From Nageia nagi (taxonomy: Eukaryota > Pinophyta): a stretch of DNA of 64,000 nt. The translations under genes were made by a program, and so were the position numbers. The notes beneath the pieces were generated by a model, which was not told where the DNA came from, made no database searches, and saw only the letters and a list, made by a program, of their open reading frames with translations. Every line of letters begins with the position of its first letter. Within the stretch, counting starts at the first letter, position 1. The stretch spans positions 9,114,001-9,178,000 of the forward strand of contig JBITNC010000001.1 of assembly GCA_050084985.1 (NCBI GenBank), in the 5' to 3' direction. This document shows, one piece after another, positions 46,281 to 58,115 of the stretch.

Positions 46281-47381
46281 CATGCCCTCCTTTGCAAGTT
46301 TTAGTGAAGTAAATTAAAGTTAATGCTTGCAAAATAAAGAAGATAAAAAGAAACTTCCTAGTTTTTTCTTGGATATTCATATAATCAATAATTTATTGGT
46401 GATGTATTATGTCCCCTCTTTGTGTTGTTTCTTGATGGAGTGGAAAACAAGAAACAATTGCAAAAAACCTATGGAAAAACAAAAATACCTTCCAAATATT
46501 ATAAAAGTAATGGTTAATAATCCAACCAATAAAGGTGATCATTAATATGATGGTTAGTAACCCAACCAACAATGGTGATCATAAAAGAAACATAATGATA
46601 GTTAGTTTTCACCCAACCAACAAAGGTGATCATAAAGTAAACATAATGATAGCTAGTTTTAACACTTACAAATTTTAAGCCTTTTTATGATATTCCTATA
46701 GCCTTTGAATAACAAATCATGAAATGTGATATTTTCTTATGATTTACCTTCGGAATATTCAAAGATAATTTTTTGTAGGTGCTTTTTTAATGTTGTCCCT
46801 AGCACTAGCATTGTGTGACATTTGTAACTTTGGATTATTCATCTAATTTTCTTGCATCCTTTGACTACCAAATTTAAAATATTGAACTTTCTCTATGACT
46901 AAGCTTGATAAATATGAAAATAATCTACCTTATCTATGTACTTGCTAGGGCTAGCACTGTCAATAATGTTGACATTAGTGTGCATTAATATTTTGATATG
47001 AAGCTTTTCTTAAAAATATTGTGAGCATATGAAGATATTAAAAATTTGGAAATAATATGAGCATGTGAAAATATAACACTTAGGAATCATGTGGATCTAA
47101 TGAACATAGAAAATTTTTGAACTTATGAACATTATGGATATATAAACATAAAGGATCTTTGCATTTTGAATACATTATTACTTTCAAAAATATATGAGCT
47201 TTATGAAATTTGAGAAATTGTAATCATTTGAACATAAAGCATATTTTGAAATTTGTGATTCATAAGATCATGTGAGCATATAAGAGCATGTATGTATATA
47301 GACATGTCATTGTGCATATGAAAATCATAACTTATAGATAAGGGAGTTAAATGGTTCAACCTTTTGAGTTCTTGTGGGCAT
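46281..47381. other. AT-rich region between repeat copy 1 and solo LTR G
   Basis: No gene seen. A degenerate repeat of CCAACCAACAAAGGTGATCAT occurs about three times in 46515-46640. Confidence 0.45.
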
Positions 47382-47386
47382 GTCCC
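47382..47386. repeat. Target-site duplication of solo LTR G, left copy (GTCCC)
   Basis: Exact match to 48793-48797. Confidence 0.8.
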
Positions 47387-47638
47387 TGTAGATTCCTACA
47401 AAATAAATTCTTTATTAAAGCCCCGGTATACCTTAATTTCAACCATGGGTTCATTCTTAGATTCTCTGGAGTTTTTTGGAGCGGATAACGTAGCTCGGGA
47501 TCAGAGTAAAGTTTTCCGGAATGAAATGGTGATGTGGCGGAGAATAAGATATTCATCTTTCGGCAAGGACCAAGTTCCGGAAAAGACGAAGTAAGCACAA
47601 GTGTCTCCGGGAAACAAAGCATTCCAGATATACGAAGA

Positions 47639-47930
47639 TGACATCACGGAAAAGAAGAAGCTCATAATTGCAAAGGAAACCGGAGTCCGGAGTAGATGAC
47701 GTCAGCAGGTAGCGACTTAGTATCCGGAGCCATAAAGGAAAACATTCCGGAGGAAAGAAAGATGACGTCACAGGCGAAGCGTTCCGGAAGTCCGGAAATG
47801 ACGTCACAAGAAGATATGAAGTTTACATTCGTAAAGCAAACCGGAGCCCGGAATGGATGACATCATCAAGGAGCAATTTAGTGACCGGAGCCAGTGAATG
47901 AAGAAGTCTGGAGATTCAAGGCTGACGTCA
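47639..47930 (+). promoter_or_regulatory. Duplicated array of TGACGTCA (CRE/bZIP-type) motifs
   Basis: Four perfect TGACGTCA (47697, 47763, 47799, 47923) and two TGACATCA (47639, 47858). They lie in two ~160-bp tandem copies with matching spacing (offsets 0, 58 and 124). CCGGA-type motifs are interspersed. TGACGTCA is the palindromic core bound by plant bZIP factors. The array is about 290-580 bp upstream of the TATA box of the LTR. Confidence 0.8.
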
Positions 47931-48219
47931 GGCGAAGGGGAAAGATTAACATTTGGGATTAAGACCGCGCCCAGAGGAAAATAGGCCGCAAGGAAAGATC
48001 GAAGAGTCCGAGTTGGAGAATTGAATATTCCGGGAGAGAAGGAGGTCTGCAAAATACCTGAGTGCCATCATCAGGGAACCGAATCGTCGGTGATCTGCCC
48101 AATTTTGTAACAGCCGGCCAAGTGTCATATGTAGGTGATATCAGTTCAAGAAGGCCAGAATCTTGCGGCCGTTTTGTAAACGTTTCTATTCTGTAATTTT
48201 GTAACTGTTATTAACACAG

Positions 48220-48239
48220 TATAAATATATGAAAATAAA
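48220..48239 (+). promoter_or_regulatory. TATA box and nearby polyadenylation-type signal of solo LTR G
   Basis: TATAAATATA followed closely by AAAATAAAG, about 830 bp from the LTR start, consistent with transcription beginning shortly downstream. Confidence 0.55.
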
Positions 48240-48792
48240 GAGAAACTAGGGTCGGAAGCCTAGTATTGCCCTTTTCATTTGTTCTCGAAGACCTGTAGCT
48301 TCAGTCCGGTACTATGAAACCATCTTGACCTTTCTTGTCTAGCACTCGTAATTGTTATTCTTAATTTGGTTACATTGTGGCAGCTTAGCTTGTTTCCTGA
48401 GTAATAGTTGCGGGTTGCTAGTATAACTGTGTCTGCTACATGGTAGAGTAGAAGCTGGGGAGCTATTCAGAGAGTGAGAACTTGTTCTGTGGCTGCGACA
48501 CTAGATTCAGGCCAAGGTTTCGCACACATGCGAAAGCCCGCGCTGAACTAGTGATCTACCCCTTTGCTTTCTCTCTCGTTACCCTATCCTTTTACTTCCT
48601 TTCTTGTTACCCTATCCTTTTGCTTAAATCTCTCGCTCCCTACTCTTTTTATCTCTTTCCTGTTACTTTTTCTCTGCCCAATGGATAAGGAACCGGCCTT
48701 CTCCGGAGATCAGGCTGCGTCCTACAGTCTGTTCGTGAACTACTTTGGTTAAGATTGTTCCAGGCGCACATATTACACAATCTCAATCAACA

Positions 48793-48797
48793 GTCCC
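48793..48797. repeat. Target-site duplication of solo LTR G, right copy (GTCCC)
   Basis: Exact match to 47382-47386. Confidence 0.8.
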
Positions 48798-50447
48798 CAA
48801 GATATTATCATGTGCCTCCAATGTTAGAGTTAGGGAATATCTGAACTAAGCATTCTAAAATGACTAAAATAACCACATAAGCCAAGTTGATTTTGAATTT
48901 CAACCCATTTTCCTAATTTCCAACCTTGAACTGATGCTAACACTAGTTAGAGTGCTTGCACCAGGAAATTGATATATTTGGATACTAAGATTTTTTCCAA
49001 ATAATAATATTATTTAATTTACCTATATACACTAAAAAACTAATACTGATCCCAAAAACTAAATATAAGTACACTCAAAATATGACTCATACAAGCACTC
49101 TTGTTGCCCAAAAGTTGAGAACTCATGCCTCCATTCCATGAGGATTTTCTAAGTTTATCATGAAAAAAGTAAACATTGAAAAAAAATAGTAAGAAACATA
49201 CATATAATAAAATGTGTATTCATACCTGATTTTCATTTATATTGATTCTTTGGAACAAAAACTTGCACTTTTGTCTCTCTTGCAACTTCTTGATAACTTT
49301 GAGCAATTTTGCATATATCCATGAAATAACTTAGAATTGAATGAAAATATGAGAAATAATAATTAAAACACATGAATGTACCTCATATAATACTTATATT
49401 TAAATTTAACCTTCCTATGTGTTCTTTTAATTCTTTTATTCCTCTTGGTTCATGATCATCCAATTCTTGCAAACTTATCATTGTCATAAAATTGCCAACT
49501 TCTAAGAAGCATAACTTTTGCTAAACATACTAGATTAATGTGATTATTTTTACATTTTAAAGAAAAAATTAATAAATTTAATTTAAATAATATACCTAAT
49601 TACTTACAAAGCAAAAATTTATCTATATAAGAGCTAAAATAGACATGTTTTTTGTACTATTATCATTTTTCAAAGCTTGAAACTTGAAATGATCATATCT
49701 TTTGAATTGTGTGGATTTTTGAGATAATTTTTTTTTAATTTTCATAAATTTTTGAGATATTTACTAATATTCCATTAGATTTTATCATGCATACTAGGGA
49801 TAGCACTACCAATAACATTAGAACTAAGCTACTTTTGCAAAATTAGGCCAAATTTTACCTTGCAAGACTGTCATACTGTTTTGATCGTTATGACCTAAAC
49901 TTTTTCATTTTTGAACTGATATTCTAATTCTTAGTGCTAAGAAAAAAATTTATAATTTTTGATAATTTTAGAAAACTTAGGATAACCTAGAAAAATGTAG
50001 GATGACTTAAGATAACTTTCGATAATTCTTTGTGATAACTTTGGATAGTTCTTTGATACTTTTGTCGATAATTTTAGACAAACTTGAACAAAAATGAAAA
50101 GGCAAAGATGATGGTTAATTATGATCCCAAAAAACAAAGGGGATGCAATATATTTTCATGATAATTAAGTCCTATGCTACATAAAATGCATGCATATCCT
50201 ACACAAAATGCATACATATGCTACATGAGATGCATACCCATGCTACATGAGATGAAAAGAGTAAAACGTCTATGTTAAATTAGGCTTCTCTTTATCATAT
50301 GTTTACATCATATATTTTATGATATATTTAAGATATTTAATTACTTGAGGATATTTATTTTCTATATTAACAAGGATATCTAATAACATTTCTTTTTGGT
50401 TGTATTGTGACCTTATGCATATAAATTCTTTTGGATCTTTCAATGGG
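48798..50447. other. AT-rich region, no gene seen
   Basis: Contains degenerate GATAACTTT/GATAATTCTTTG repeats at about 49955-50080 and a CATGCTACATGAGATG repeat at about 50170-50250. No protein recognised. Confidence 0.45.
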
Positions 50448-50755
50448 TGGTATTTAGAAAAATCAGTAAGTTTGTGAGAGATATGCATAGTACTATCAAG
50501 ATGAAATCATGATAGTCATCTCATGCATATAATTATTAATTTATAAGTTTATAAATATACCTTAATATACCTTTGCATGCTAGTGTTGATTGTGGTGGTC
50601 TGACCTACAAAATAAGAAAATTACACATAAGAAGTAACTTAGGTAAATCATAAGCAATAAATGAAATATAACATAACATCAAATTCATCCTAATATAGTG
50701 AAGGTTATATGATATATAATTTGACCCAAAAAGGATGCCAAATTATGTATCAACA
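50448..50755. repeat. Diverged direct repeat, copy 2 (partner 45976-46280)
   Basis: See the partner copy. It ends TATCAACA where copy 1 has TGTCAACA. Confidence 0.65.
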
Positions 50756-52037
50756 CTAACCTATGTTGAGTGCTTGATATGACTACTCCTTGTTTAAGAA
50801 ATCAATATCATTAAAGATAACACTTTTAGTTATAAAATACTCCACTACATCCAACTATGATACTTCGATGTACCCACATATTTTAAATCCCTTAATCAAG
50901 TCTCTTTCTTCAATACAAAAAAACTCCTTTTCCATCTAATCAAAAGAAAAAAGTGATAAAAAGAAGAGAAATATGACTCCCACAAATATCCTCTAGTGTC
51001 CAATTTCAAGTAAAAGAAAAGTTTATCACTCATACTCTGCATCATAAATTTAGAGGAGACATAGGTCTAAACAAATCCTTATTTTCCCATTTTACAAGGT
51101 TATTAGAGAATCTATAATGATATTTATAATTACAATATGATCCATGAATTCTTAAACCAAAATAAACAAAACAAGCTTCATGCTTTTATTATGTATCTTA
51201 ATTTTTGTATAAACAATCATTTAAATATATAAATGATATATATTTATCTTTGAACTATGTTAGTCATGTTAGTCATTCTCCTAGTCTAAATTAGTCAAGT
51301 TATTAATAAATATTTTAATCATATCATTAATTCTCCTAATCCAAACTAGGTATAGGGAAGACTAATAAGATCAACACTCTCTACATTAGATAGGTTGTCA
51401 TTCCCTTACTTGTTGGAAATCAACTTCATAAGATTTCATAAAAAATGATAGATAAGAATATTGGGTAATAAAGACCCTTATATGTACATTATTAAATAAG
51501 GTAATCATGAAAAGACTCTCTTGGTATGTCATCTAGTTATTGTACATCTCATGATTAAATGCCAACATATTTTGAGCTTAAATATCCAAGTATTTTTTTG
51601 CAATTCAAGCTCTCTCACACAACACATCCTTTCTTCCATTATCTAAATGAAAAAAGGGCCTTTATAAAATGCCATCATATCAAAAGTGATTAAAGTATTC
51701 CCATTTTGCAGTCACTCCCAATGTTGCTTTTTTGATTGGAAGATAGTCATGTTGTACCTTCATTTGATCTATACATCATATCTTAAAAAGATTAATAAAC
51801 CCCTAACTTTATTGAAAAGTGACTTGCCTACACCTTTAAATCTAATGTCTAGTTTTTCATTCCATACATCAACATCCACATCATTATCATTACTTTTGGA
51901 TAACTAGTTACCAAAATGTCTATCACTTACTATATGATCCCATTTCAAATTTAAGCATGTCATAACTTTGCAATATGTACCTAATGATAATTTAAAAAAA
52001 ATAATAGTGTGTTGCTTGGGGGAAACATCCATCCATT
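50756..52037. other. AT-rich region, no gene seen
   Basis: No coding or repeat structure recognised before the tentative LTR of element D. Confidence 0.4.
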
Positions 52038-52659
52038 TGTAGATGCCTAAATATAATTTATTATTAATTAATAATTCATATTTATTGCATCAAGGAATAT
52101 TTATTGTAGAAGGGGGTAAAATGTACCCAAGGCAATGTAACCAATGTAATGGACCATTATATGATGTAAATAGTGTCAAATATAAATAAATATACCACAT
52201 ATAAGGTAATATTCAATGATCCCAAGAATCAAAGAGGATCAAAACATTGCTATAAAAGAATATTAAAAGCAATACAATAGGCATATATAGATATCAAGAG
52301 AGAGAGACCAAAACATGCAATATCATTCTATCCAACCAAAAATGTTGTTTTGTAACACCACCTCTACATAATATATATTAAACCCTTTATCTTAATTTTA
52401 TGCATCTTTATTTCTGATCATACATTTGATTCTTTCATGCAGCTAACAGTGTGCTCTTAGGTCATTGGTAGTGTTTGTTTCTTATGATGTGCTATGGTAT
52501 TTGATGTATTATCTCTAATATATCATTTGGATACAAGCTAGGTAGAGGTACATTATTTATCATGTTCATTTGATTTCATATTTATGATATATGCTTCAAT
52601 AATATATTATAGAAAAATAGTGAATTGATTTATTATTTATGCATTATTTCAAGTCTACA
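52038..52659 (+). repeat. Tentative 5' LTR of element D
   Basis: Its right edge (TCTACA) is placed by the primer-site-like sequence that follows. The left edge TGTAGATGCC is only a guess from its TG start. A TATA box (GCTATAAAAG) lies at about 52248-52257. No partner LTR is in the window. Confidence 0.4.
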
Positions 52660-52662
52660 TTT

Positions 52663-52677
52663 TGGTGAACTCAACTA
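52663..52677 (+). other. Putative primer-binding site of element D
   Basis: TGGTGAACTCAACTA four bases after the LTR end, resembling the TGGYGACTC-type sites of plant gypsy elements but with an extra base. The tRNA is not assigned. Confidence 0.45.
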
Positions 52678-53019
52678 TTTTGATTAATCTTGCCCTACCG
52701 AAAAGATCTCATGAAATTTTTGTAAAATATTAATGTCATCAATGGCATGCAAAAAATATTTAAAGATCATAAACAATGTAAAATTGGACAAAGTTATGAT
52801 GATAATAGCACATATGAATAAATAATTAAAAGCTCTACTTAGTAAATTAGCTTTAATGCAAAGCTAAAGTAGTAATTCATCTTCAGTATTAGATCCCATT
52901 ATGATGGCAAGGTTAACCAATCTTGATAGTAACAATAGATCATAGCAAAAATAAGAGGAGAATTATGGTGTTTTCATATCACCCTTGTTGGAATATATCC
53001 ATAATTTTCCCCTACACTT

Positions 53020-54129
53020 GAGCATAAGGACCCCAATTTTGAGATGTTTAGTGGTGAACAAGACCCAAAGCAGCATCTTATCAACTTTCAGGAGGAGTGC
53101 TTATTGAAATTGGGATTGAAGGAGAGATTAATGGTCAAATTATTCCCAAAGAGTTTAAAATGTGATGCTAGTCAATGGTTCTACAATTTTCCAAGAGTAT
53201 TAATAGGTTTATTCAAGTCATTGGTAAAAGTGTTCATGGGTCAATACAAGCATAATGTTAAAGAGAAAGGAACTGTTACAGAGTTATGTGTTATGTGCCA
53301 AGGAAGCAATGAAACCTTAGAGAAGTATATTCCAAGGTTCAAAAAGGTACAACAATCTATTCATAGCAACTTGGATGTATATGAAATTTGTGATACATTT
53401 AGAGATTCTATTTTGCCAATAATTAACTTGCATACTCCAAATAATAAGAATATTGGATTCGAGGTATTAGTATAAGAATTGTTGCAAAAATAAAAAGTTA
53501 TGCTTGAGTTAGGAGATCTTAAATATACCTACACTCCTTACACTAAGGAGAATCATCAAACATACATGAAAATGGAGGAAAAAATAGTGAATATGGTTGA
53601 TACACCTGTATCCCCAACTAAATTGACAAGATCAACTACAACACAAGAAAGAAGGTATACATTCCCAATTCAACCAAGGTTTATTATGAGAGATCTTATG
53701 AAAATAGGTTTATTGCACCCATTAGACAAAAAAACACAAGATTATAATATTCCTATGGAAAAATTCGATGCTTATTTCACTTATCATCAAAGAAAAGGTC
53801 ATGCTACAAATTTTTGCAAAGCTTTGGAGGCAACTATTCTAGATTTTATTGCCCAAGGGAGGTACAAAATCGATCAAAAAGATTTAGATCCAAAGGTAAT
53901 AATGAATATAATATCCATTGATAAAGAATTCTATGATGATTATAAAGGGGATGCCCAAGACATTGCAAATATGATTACTACTAAACAAGTAAGTGTCCCA
54001 CTTGATACCAAAACTTATAGCATGATTGAGCAACTGAAACTACTCTTGCCAAGATTAGTTTGTATGATCTCATTTCTACATCTGAAACCCATAGGGAAAT
54101 ATTATATGTTTTATTCAAGAAAGAAATAG
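53020..54129 (+). pseudogene. gag: gag of element D (broken)
   Basis: The first open piece (to 53475) shows the gag core: FSGEQDPKQHLINFQEEC, LFPKSLKCDASQWFYNFP and FMGQYKHNVKEKGTVTELC. After a stop at 53473-53475 the same protein continues (53500-54129) with the Tat-type knuckle-like AYFTYHQRKGHATNFCKALE, where the usual first Cys is missing. The gag forms the capsid and binds element RNA. The start codon is not certain. Confidence 0.85.
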
Positions 54130-54960
54130 TCCCTAAAAATATGTTTGCTACAATATTTTTAGAAAAACTTATATCTATTAAGGAATGTGATGTAATCTAT
54201 TTTTATAGATATGAAAAGTTTAGTAAAGAACTCCTTGGGGAATGCTTAGCTTTATATATCATTCATATGATTGATGTATGGGAGATAAAAAGAACATTGG
54301 TAAATAATGGATTAGTTTTTAATGTATGTTATCATAAATATTTGATACAACTTCAAGAAAAAGGTGTAGAGATACCTCCCTTAGAAGAAGCTACATTAAG
54401 AATTAGGGCATATGATAGTTCATCCAAAAAGTTAGTTGGGATAACTACAAGTCACAATAGGAGTCAGAATATTGAAAACTCAATTTTAGGTTATGGATTC
54501 AAAATTACCATATAAATTTTTGTTAGGGAGACCATGGCTTCATGATATGGATGCAGTACCATCTATAGTGCATGGAAGATTGAAATTGGAATACCAAGGT
54601 GAGGTACATATAGTAATTGGTGATCTAGAGCCATATGCATTATGCAATATGAAAAATTTAGAAGAGTTCATAATGACTTTTCCTATATATGATATTGTAC
54701 CTTTGGAAATAGGTGCACTAATGGTAAATACAAAAAAATAGCCTTAGATTGTAGAAACAGGTATGGGAACATACAAAATTAAAAACCTTGATTTGTTCAT
54801 GTCCATCAAAGATTTGGGAAGACCAAAAATTCTTAATATTAAAGATTGTCAACAACATGCTATACTACTTGAAGGCCTCCAATGGCATAAAAATAGTGGA
54901 GATGATGAAGGTTCTTGCTCTATAGCAATGGTATCATCTAATCCAAAATCACCAACCTAA
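54130..54960 (+). pseudogene. Protease region of element D (catalytic Asp lost)
   Basis: The active-site segment reads RTLVNNGLVFNVC, while the family motif is VDNGSAxNV, so the catalytic Asp is Asn. The downstream family signature is clear in another frame: YKFLLGRPWLHDMDAVPSIV (54499-54558). After it come IGDLEPYALCNMKN and an acidic linker with stops at about 54739 and 54958. Confidence 0.8.
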
Positions 54961-55590
54961 TATCATGCGACATGCATAATGGGTAAAACCTTTCCATCTC
55001 CTTTTGTTCATAAGTACATTACAAAAAATTACAAGTATAAAGGAGGGGGTTTAGGTAAATCAAAAAATAAAAGAATGTCTTCTTCTCCTACTACTTTAGG
55101 AGCTCAACAAACTAAAAATGCATTGGATAGTGATAAAAATACAAAATAAATAATGGGATGTATCAAGTTTATAAGAGAATTTAGTTCGATTGAACTTTTC
55201 GATGATATTGATGAATATTTATGGCTTGATGATACTATACCACTTAAGTTTGATTGGTTCAATACTGATGATGATATTTTAGAATACTTGGGGGCACATT
55301 TAGAATTGCCTAAATCAAATGAAAAATAAAAAACAAGTTGCATTCTCAATGAGTATGGATATTTTGGACAAGAAGTGAATTTCAATGAAATCTTTTAGTT
55401 TCAACAAGATGATGACACAAGTGAAATACAGGAATTAGAAGAGCTTCCCTCATTGTTACAAAAAATAGATGAATTAACATTCCCAACAAAAGAGTTAATA
55501 GATATCAATATTGGGACAAGTGATGAGAAAACATTGGTCAAAGTTGGAGCATCCCTTCCTACACCCCAATAAGAAAGGTACAAAAATAAA
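54961..55590 (+). pseudogene. Linker between protease and RT of element D
   Basis: The frame continues with several stops through an acidic region (IDEYLWLDDTIPLKFDWFNT, DELTFPTKELIDINIG) to EKTLVKVGASLPTPQ. This matches the spacer before the RT in Tat-like elements. Confidence 0.7.
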
Positions 55591-55947
55591 TTTATTAAAA
55601 ATCAAAAGAATTTTTCTTAGTCTTATGCTGATATGCTTGGTTTAGATCCTTCTTTTATTATGCATAATTTACCACTTAAAAATGGATCTAAGCCAATTAA
55701 ACAAAAACCAAGAAAGATGCATCCTTCCAAGGCATTAGTAGTCAAGAAAGAAATAAAGAAATATTTGAATGTTGGATTTATTAAACCAATTGATTATTTA
55801 GAATGGATAGCTAACATTTTTCCTACTACAAAACCTACTGGAGAAATAAGGGTTTGTACTGATTTTCATGATATTAATAATGCTTATCCAAAAGATGATT
55901 TTCCTTTTCTTCATATTGATATGATTGTGGATAGTATTACTAGTCAT
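55591..55947 (+). pseudogene. RT: RT of element D, first part
   Basis: Begins SYADMLGLDPSFIMHNLPL, then KQKPRKMHPSKALVVKKEIK, KYLNVGFIKPIDYLEWIANI, GEIRVCTDFHDINNAYPKDD and FPFLHIDMIVDSITSH. It stops exactly where the RT should reach the LSFMDG motif, because an LTR has inserted. The sequence resumes at 57964. Confidence 0.92.
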
Positions 55948-56178
55948 TGTATTACTTAAGAATAACACTCAAAAAATTGGGGTAGTTCTATTATTTTTCA
56001 TTCTTCATTTTTCCATTCTTTACTACTCGAGAGTTGTGTATATAAGAGTACCCAGGGGATATTATTCTTTTAGAGTCTTCATGAGGGGATATTATTCTTT
56101 TATAGTCTTCATGAGTTGTAAAATTTTGTATTCTTTCATTTTAAATCCCTCCTCTTTTCCTTAGGGTTTTGGGAGTCA

Positions 56179-56343
56179 TTTTTTTAGTAGTACCTAGGAA
56201 TTATGTAAATAAGGATACCTGAGAGTTATCTCATTTTTTTAGTAGTACCCAAGAATTATGTAAATAAGGATACCTAGGAGTTATGTCATTTTTTTATTAG
56301 TACCTAGGAATTATGTGAATAAGGATACCCAAGAATTATGTCA
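56179..56343 (+). repeat. 55-bp tandem repeat, three units, inside the solo LTR
   Basis: Units start at 56179, 56234 and 56289 with TTTTTTTAGTAGTACC, then GAATTATGTAAATAAGGATA. A 31-bp duplication (GGGATATTATTCTTTTA core) precedes it at about 56055-56115. Confidence 0.85.
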
Positions 56344-56546
56344 ATAGGAGTTATGTCAATCCTTCAATCTTTTATTCTTTAGTGCCGAGAGTTGAGAGTA
56401 CTTGGGAGTCATGTTATCTTCTTCAGGATACCCAAGAGTCATGTATATAAAAGTATCCTAGAATTATTTTTATTACCTTAGATTCTCTAGGAATTATTAG
56501 CACAAGTGTCTAAAACTTGTACAAATTTAGAGTTATATTTTTGAAA

Positions 56547-56880
56547 AACATTAATAGAGCCTGGGGATTTTGAAGGATGACATCATAAAATTTGGTAAAA
56601 ATAAGTGGGTCCTAGTAGATTTAGAACATCAATAGAGCCTTAGGATTTTGAAAGATGATGTCACAAATTCTGGTATAAATAAGTAGGTATTGGTAGAATC
56701 ATAACACCAATAGAGCCTGATGATTTTGGGAGATGATGTTATAGTTTTCGATCAAAATCAATGAGTCCCGAAGCAAGCAATGGTGGGTGCAAACTTTTGA
56801 AGAACATTAATAGAACCTAATGATTTTGGGAGATAACATCATATTTTTTGGAGAAAATCAATGGGTCTTGAAAGAACCAA
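56547..56880 (+). repeat. Degenerate ~80-100-bp repeat, four units, inside the solo LTR
   Basis: Units near 56547, 56626, 56703 and 56803 begin AACATTAATAGAGCCT-like and hold GATTTTGRRRGATGA. Units 1 and 2 carry TGACATCA (56578) and its complement TGATGTCA (56656). Confidence 0.7.
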
Positions 56881-57963
56881 ATCATCAACAAAGCTCAGAA
56901 GAAGAACATAGATCCTACTACGCAAGTGTAAGAGTAATGTGTAAGAAGAACACTTGGTTCCACTTCATATTAAGTGTTTGATCCTTGAAGTCCTATTAAT
57001 GTGTCGATATCAACTCATTTCCATATAACAATGGCAGTTCTTCTTAAGCCAAGTTAATATAATGCCTATCAACCATCATTACTCTAATTACTAACATCTA
57101 TAATAAAGATCATAAAGATTACAAAGAAGTAGATAGCAGATTAATATAGCATAATACCAAATCATATGAATCAATGTGCAATTAAATAATTACTCAATCA
57201 ACTATAGTGCTACCTTCAATCAGCTACAGTGTTATATTCAATCAGCTCTACTACTATCTTTAATCAATTATAGGGTTGAAGAAGAACCAATCAACAACAT
57301 GTCAGAAGGATTACAACTCTATGGACATGGTTGACCAGAAATTGCACATTCCCAGATAGTTATGTGATTGGTACTTATTCACTATGTAATCTAGCATAGT
57401 TGTAACATTTATGTAAATAGTGTTATTTTAGTTGTGTTATTCAAATTTGTATAAATAGCTAACTTTTAGAAATCAATAAGGTTAGAAATTTTAACAAATT
57501 TGCCTAAATCTGTGAGAGCTATTCACATATGATAATACAAACAAATAATGCTTTGCCCTCTTACAACAAAGTGGTTGTTATTACCTTTTTGAATGTTATG
57601 TGTGAAATGTTTTCTTCAAATTGTGACTATGTATTGTGATTACAAGACCCTAGGTGTGAGATAGTTTACTATTCTTAATCTTGGCTATGGATTGCTACCT
57701 ATGCTGCAATGCTCATGTTGTAAATTTCCTATTTTAGTTATTTATTTACTTATCTCTTTCCTATAACTCTTCATCTTTTTATTCCTTTCTTATTACTTTT
57801 AACCTTAAATATAGATAGAAACCTACCTATAAACCAAATAATGAGCAAAAAATCAACACGAACGCATCCCCACCACCTTTTGCTCTTTCAAGGAACCTAC
57901 CATTATGGGAAGTGGAGAACATGACCATACCAAACCCTTGAGGTTATGCTATACCGATCAACA

Positions 57964-58115
57964 ATAATGATACTTTATCTTTTATGGATGGATTTTTGGG
58001 ATATAACCAAATATTAATCAATTCAACTGATCAACATAAAACTAATTTTACTACACCTTGGAGAAATATTTATAGGAAGGTTATGCCTTTTATATTGAAA
58101 AATATAGGTGCTACC
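57964..58115 (+). pseudogene. RT: RT of element D, second part
   Basis: Continues directly from 55947: DTLSFMDGFLGYNQILIN, DQHKTNFTTPWRN and KVMPFILKNIGAT, where solo LTR S has inserted. Confidence 0.9.

Larger units (their letters stand above)
47387..48792 (+). mobile_element. Solo LTR G, 1406 bp, GC-rich with TGACGTCA array
   Basis: TGTAGATTCC to AATCAACA (TG...CA ends) with a perfect GTCCC duplication and no internal coding region define a solo LTR. It is markedly richer in G, C and CpG than its surroundings. A promoter-like TATAAATATA lies at about 48220-48229, followed by AATAAA at about 48234, fitting U3 upstream and R-U5 downstream on the plus strand. Near the 3' end a short frame from ATGGATAAGG (48681) reads MDKEPAFSGDQAASY; its meaning is unknown. 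The parent family was not recognised. Confidence 0.82.
55948..57963 (+). mobile_element. Solo LTR of the element-A family (2016 bp) inside the RT of element D
   Basis: The start TGTATTACTTAAGAATAACAC and the end CTATACCGATCAACA correspond to the reverse complement of the two ends of the element-A LTRs. Long internal blocks match too, such as CTTAATCTTGGCTATGGATT and CTTTCAAGGAACC. Flanking GTCAT (55943-55947) and ATAAT (57964-57968) could be an eroded TSD. It is about 200 bp longer than the LTRs of A, partly from internal tandem repeats at 56179-56343. Confidence 0.88.

Noticed and set aside
47364-48128. Several open frames inside solo LTR G
   Set aside because: They overlap on both strands within the LTR and its motif array; typical of GC-rich noncoding DNA.
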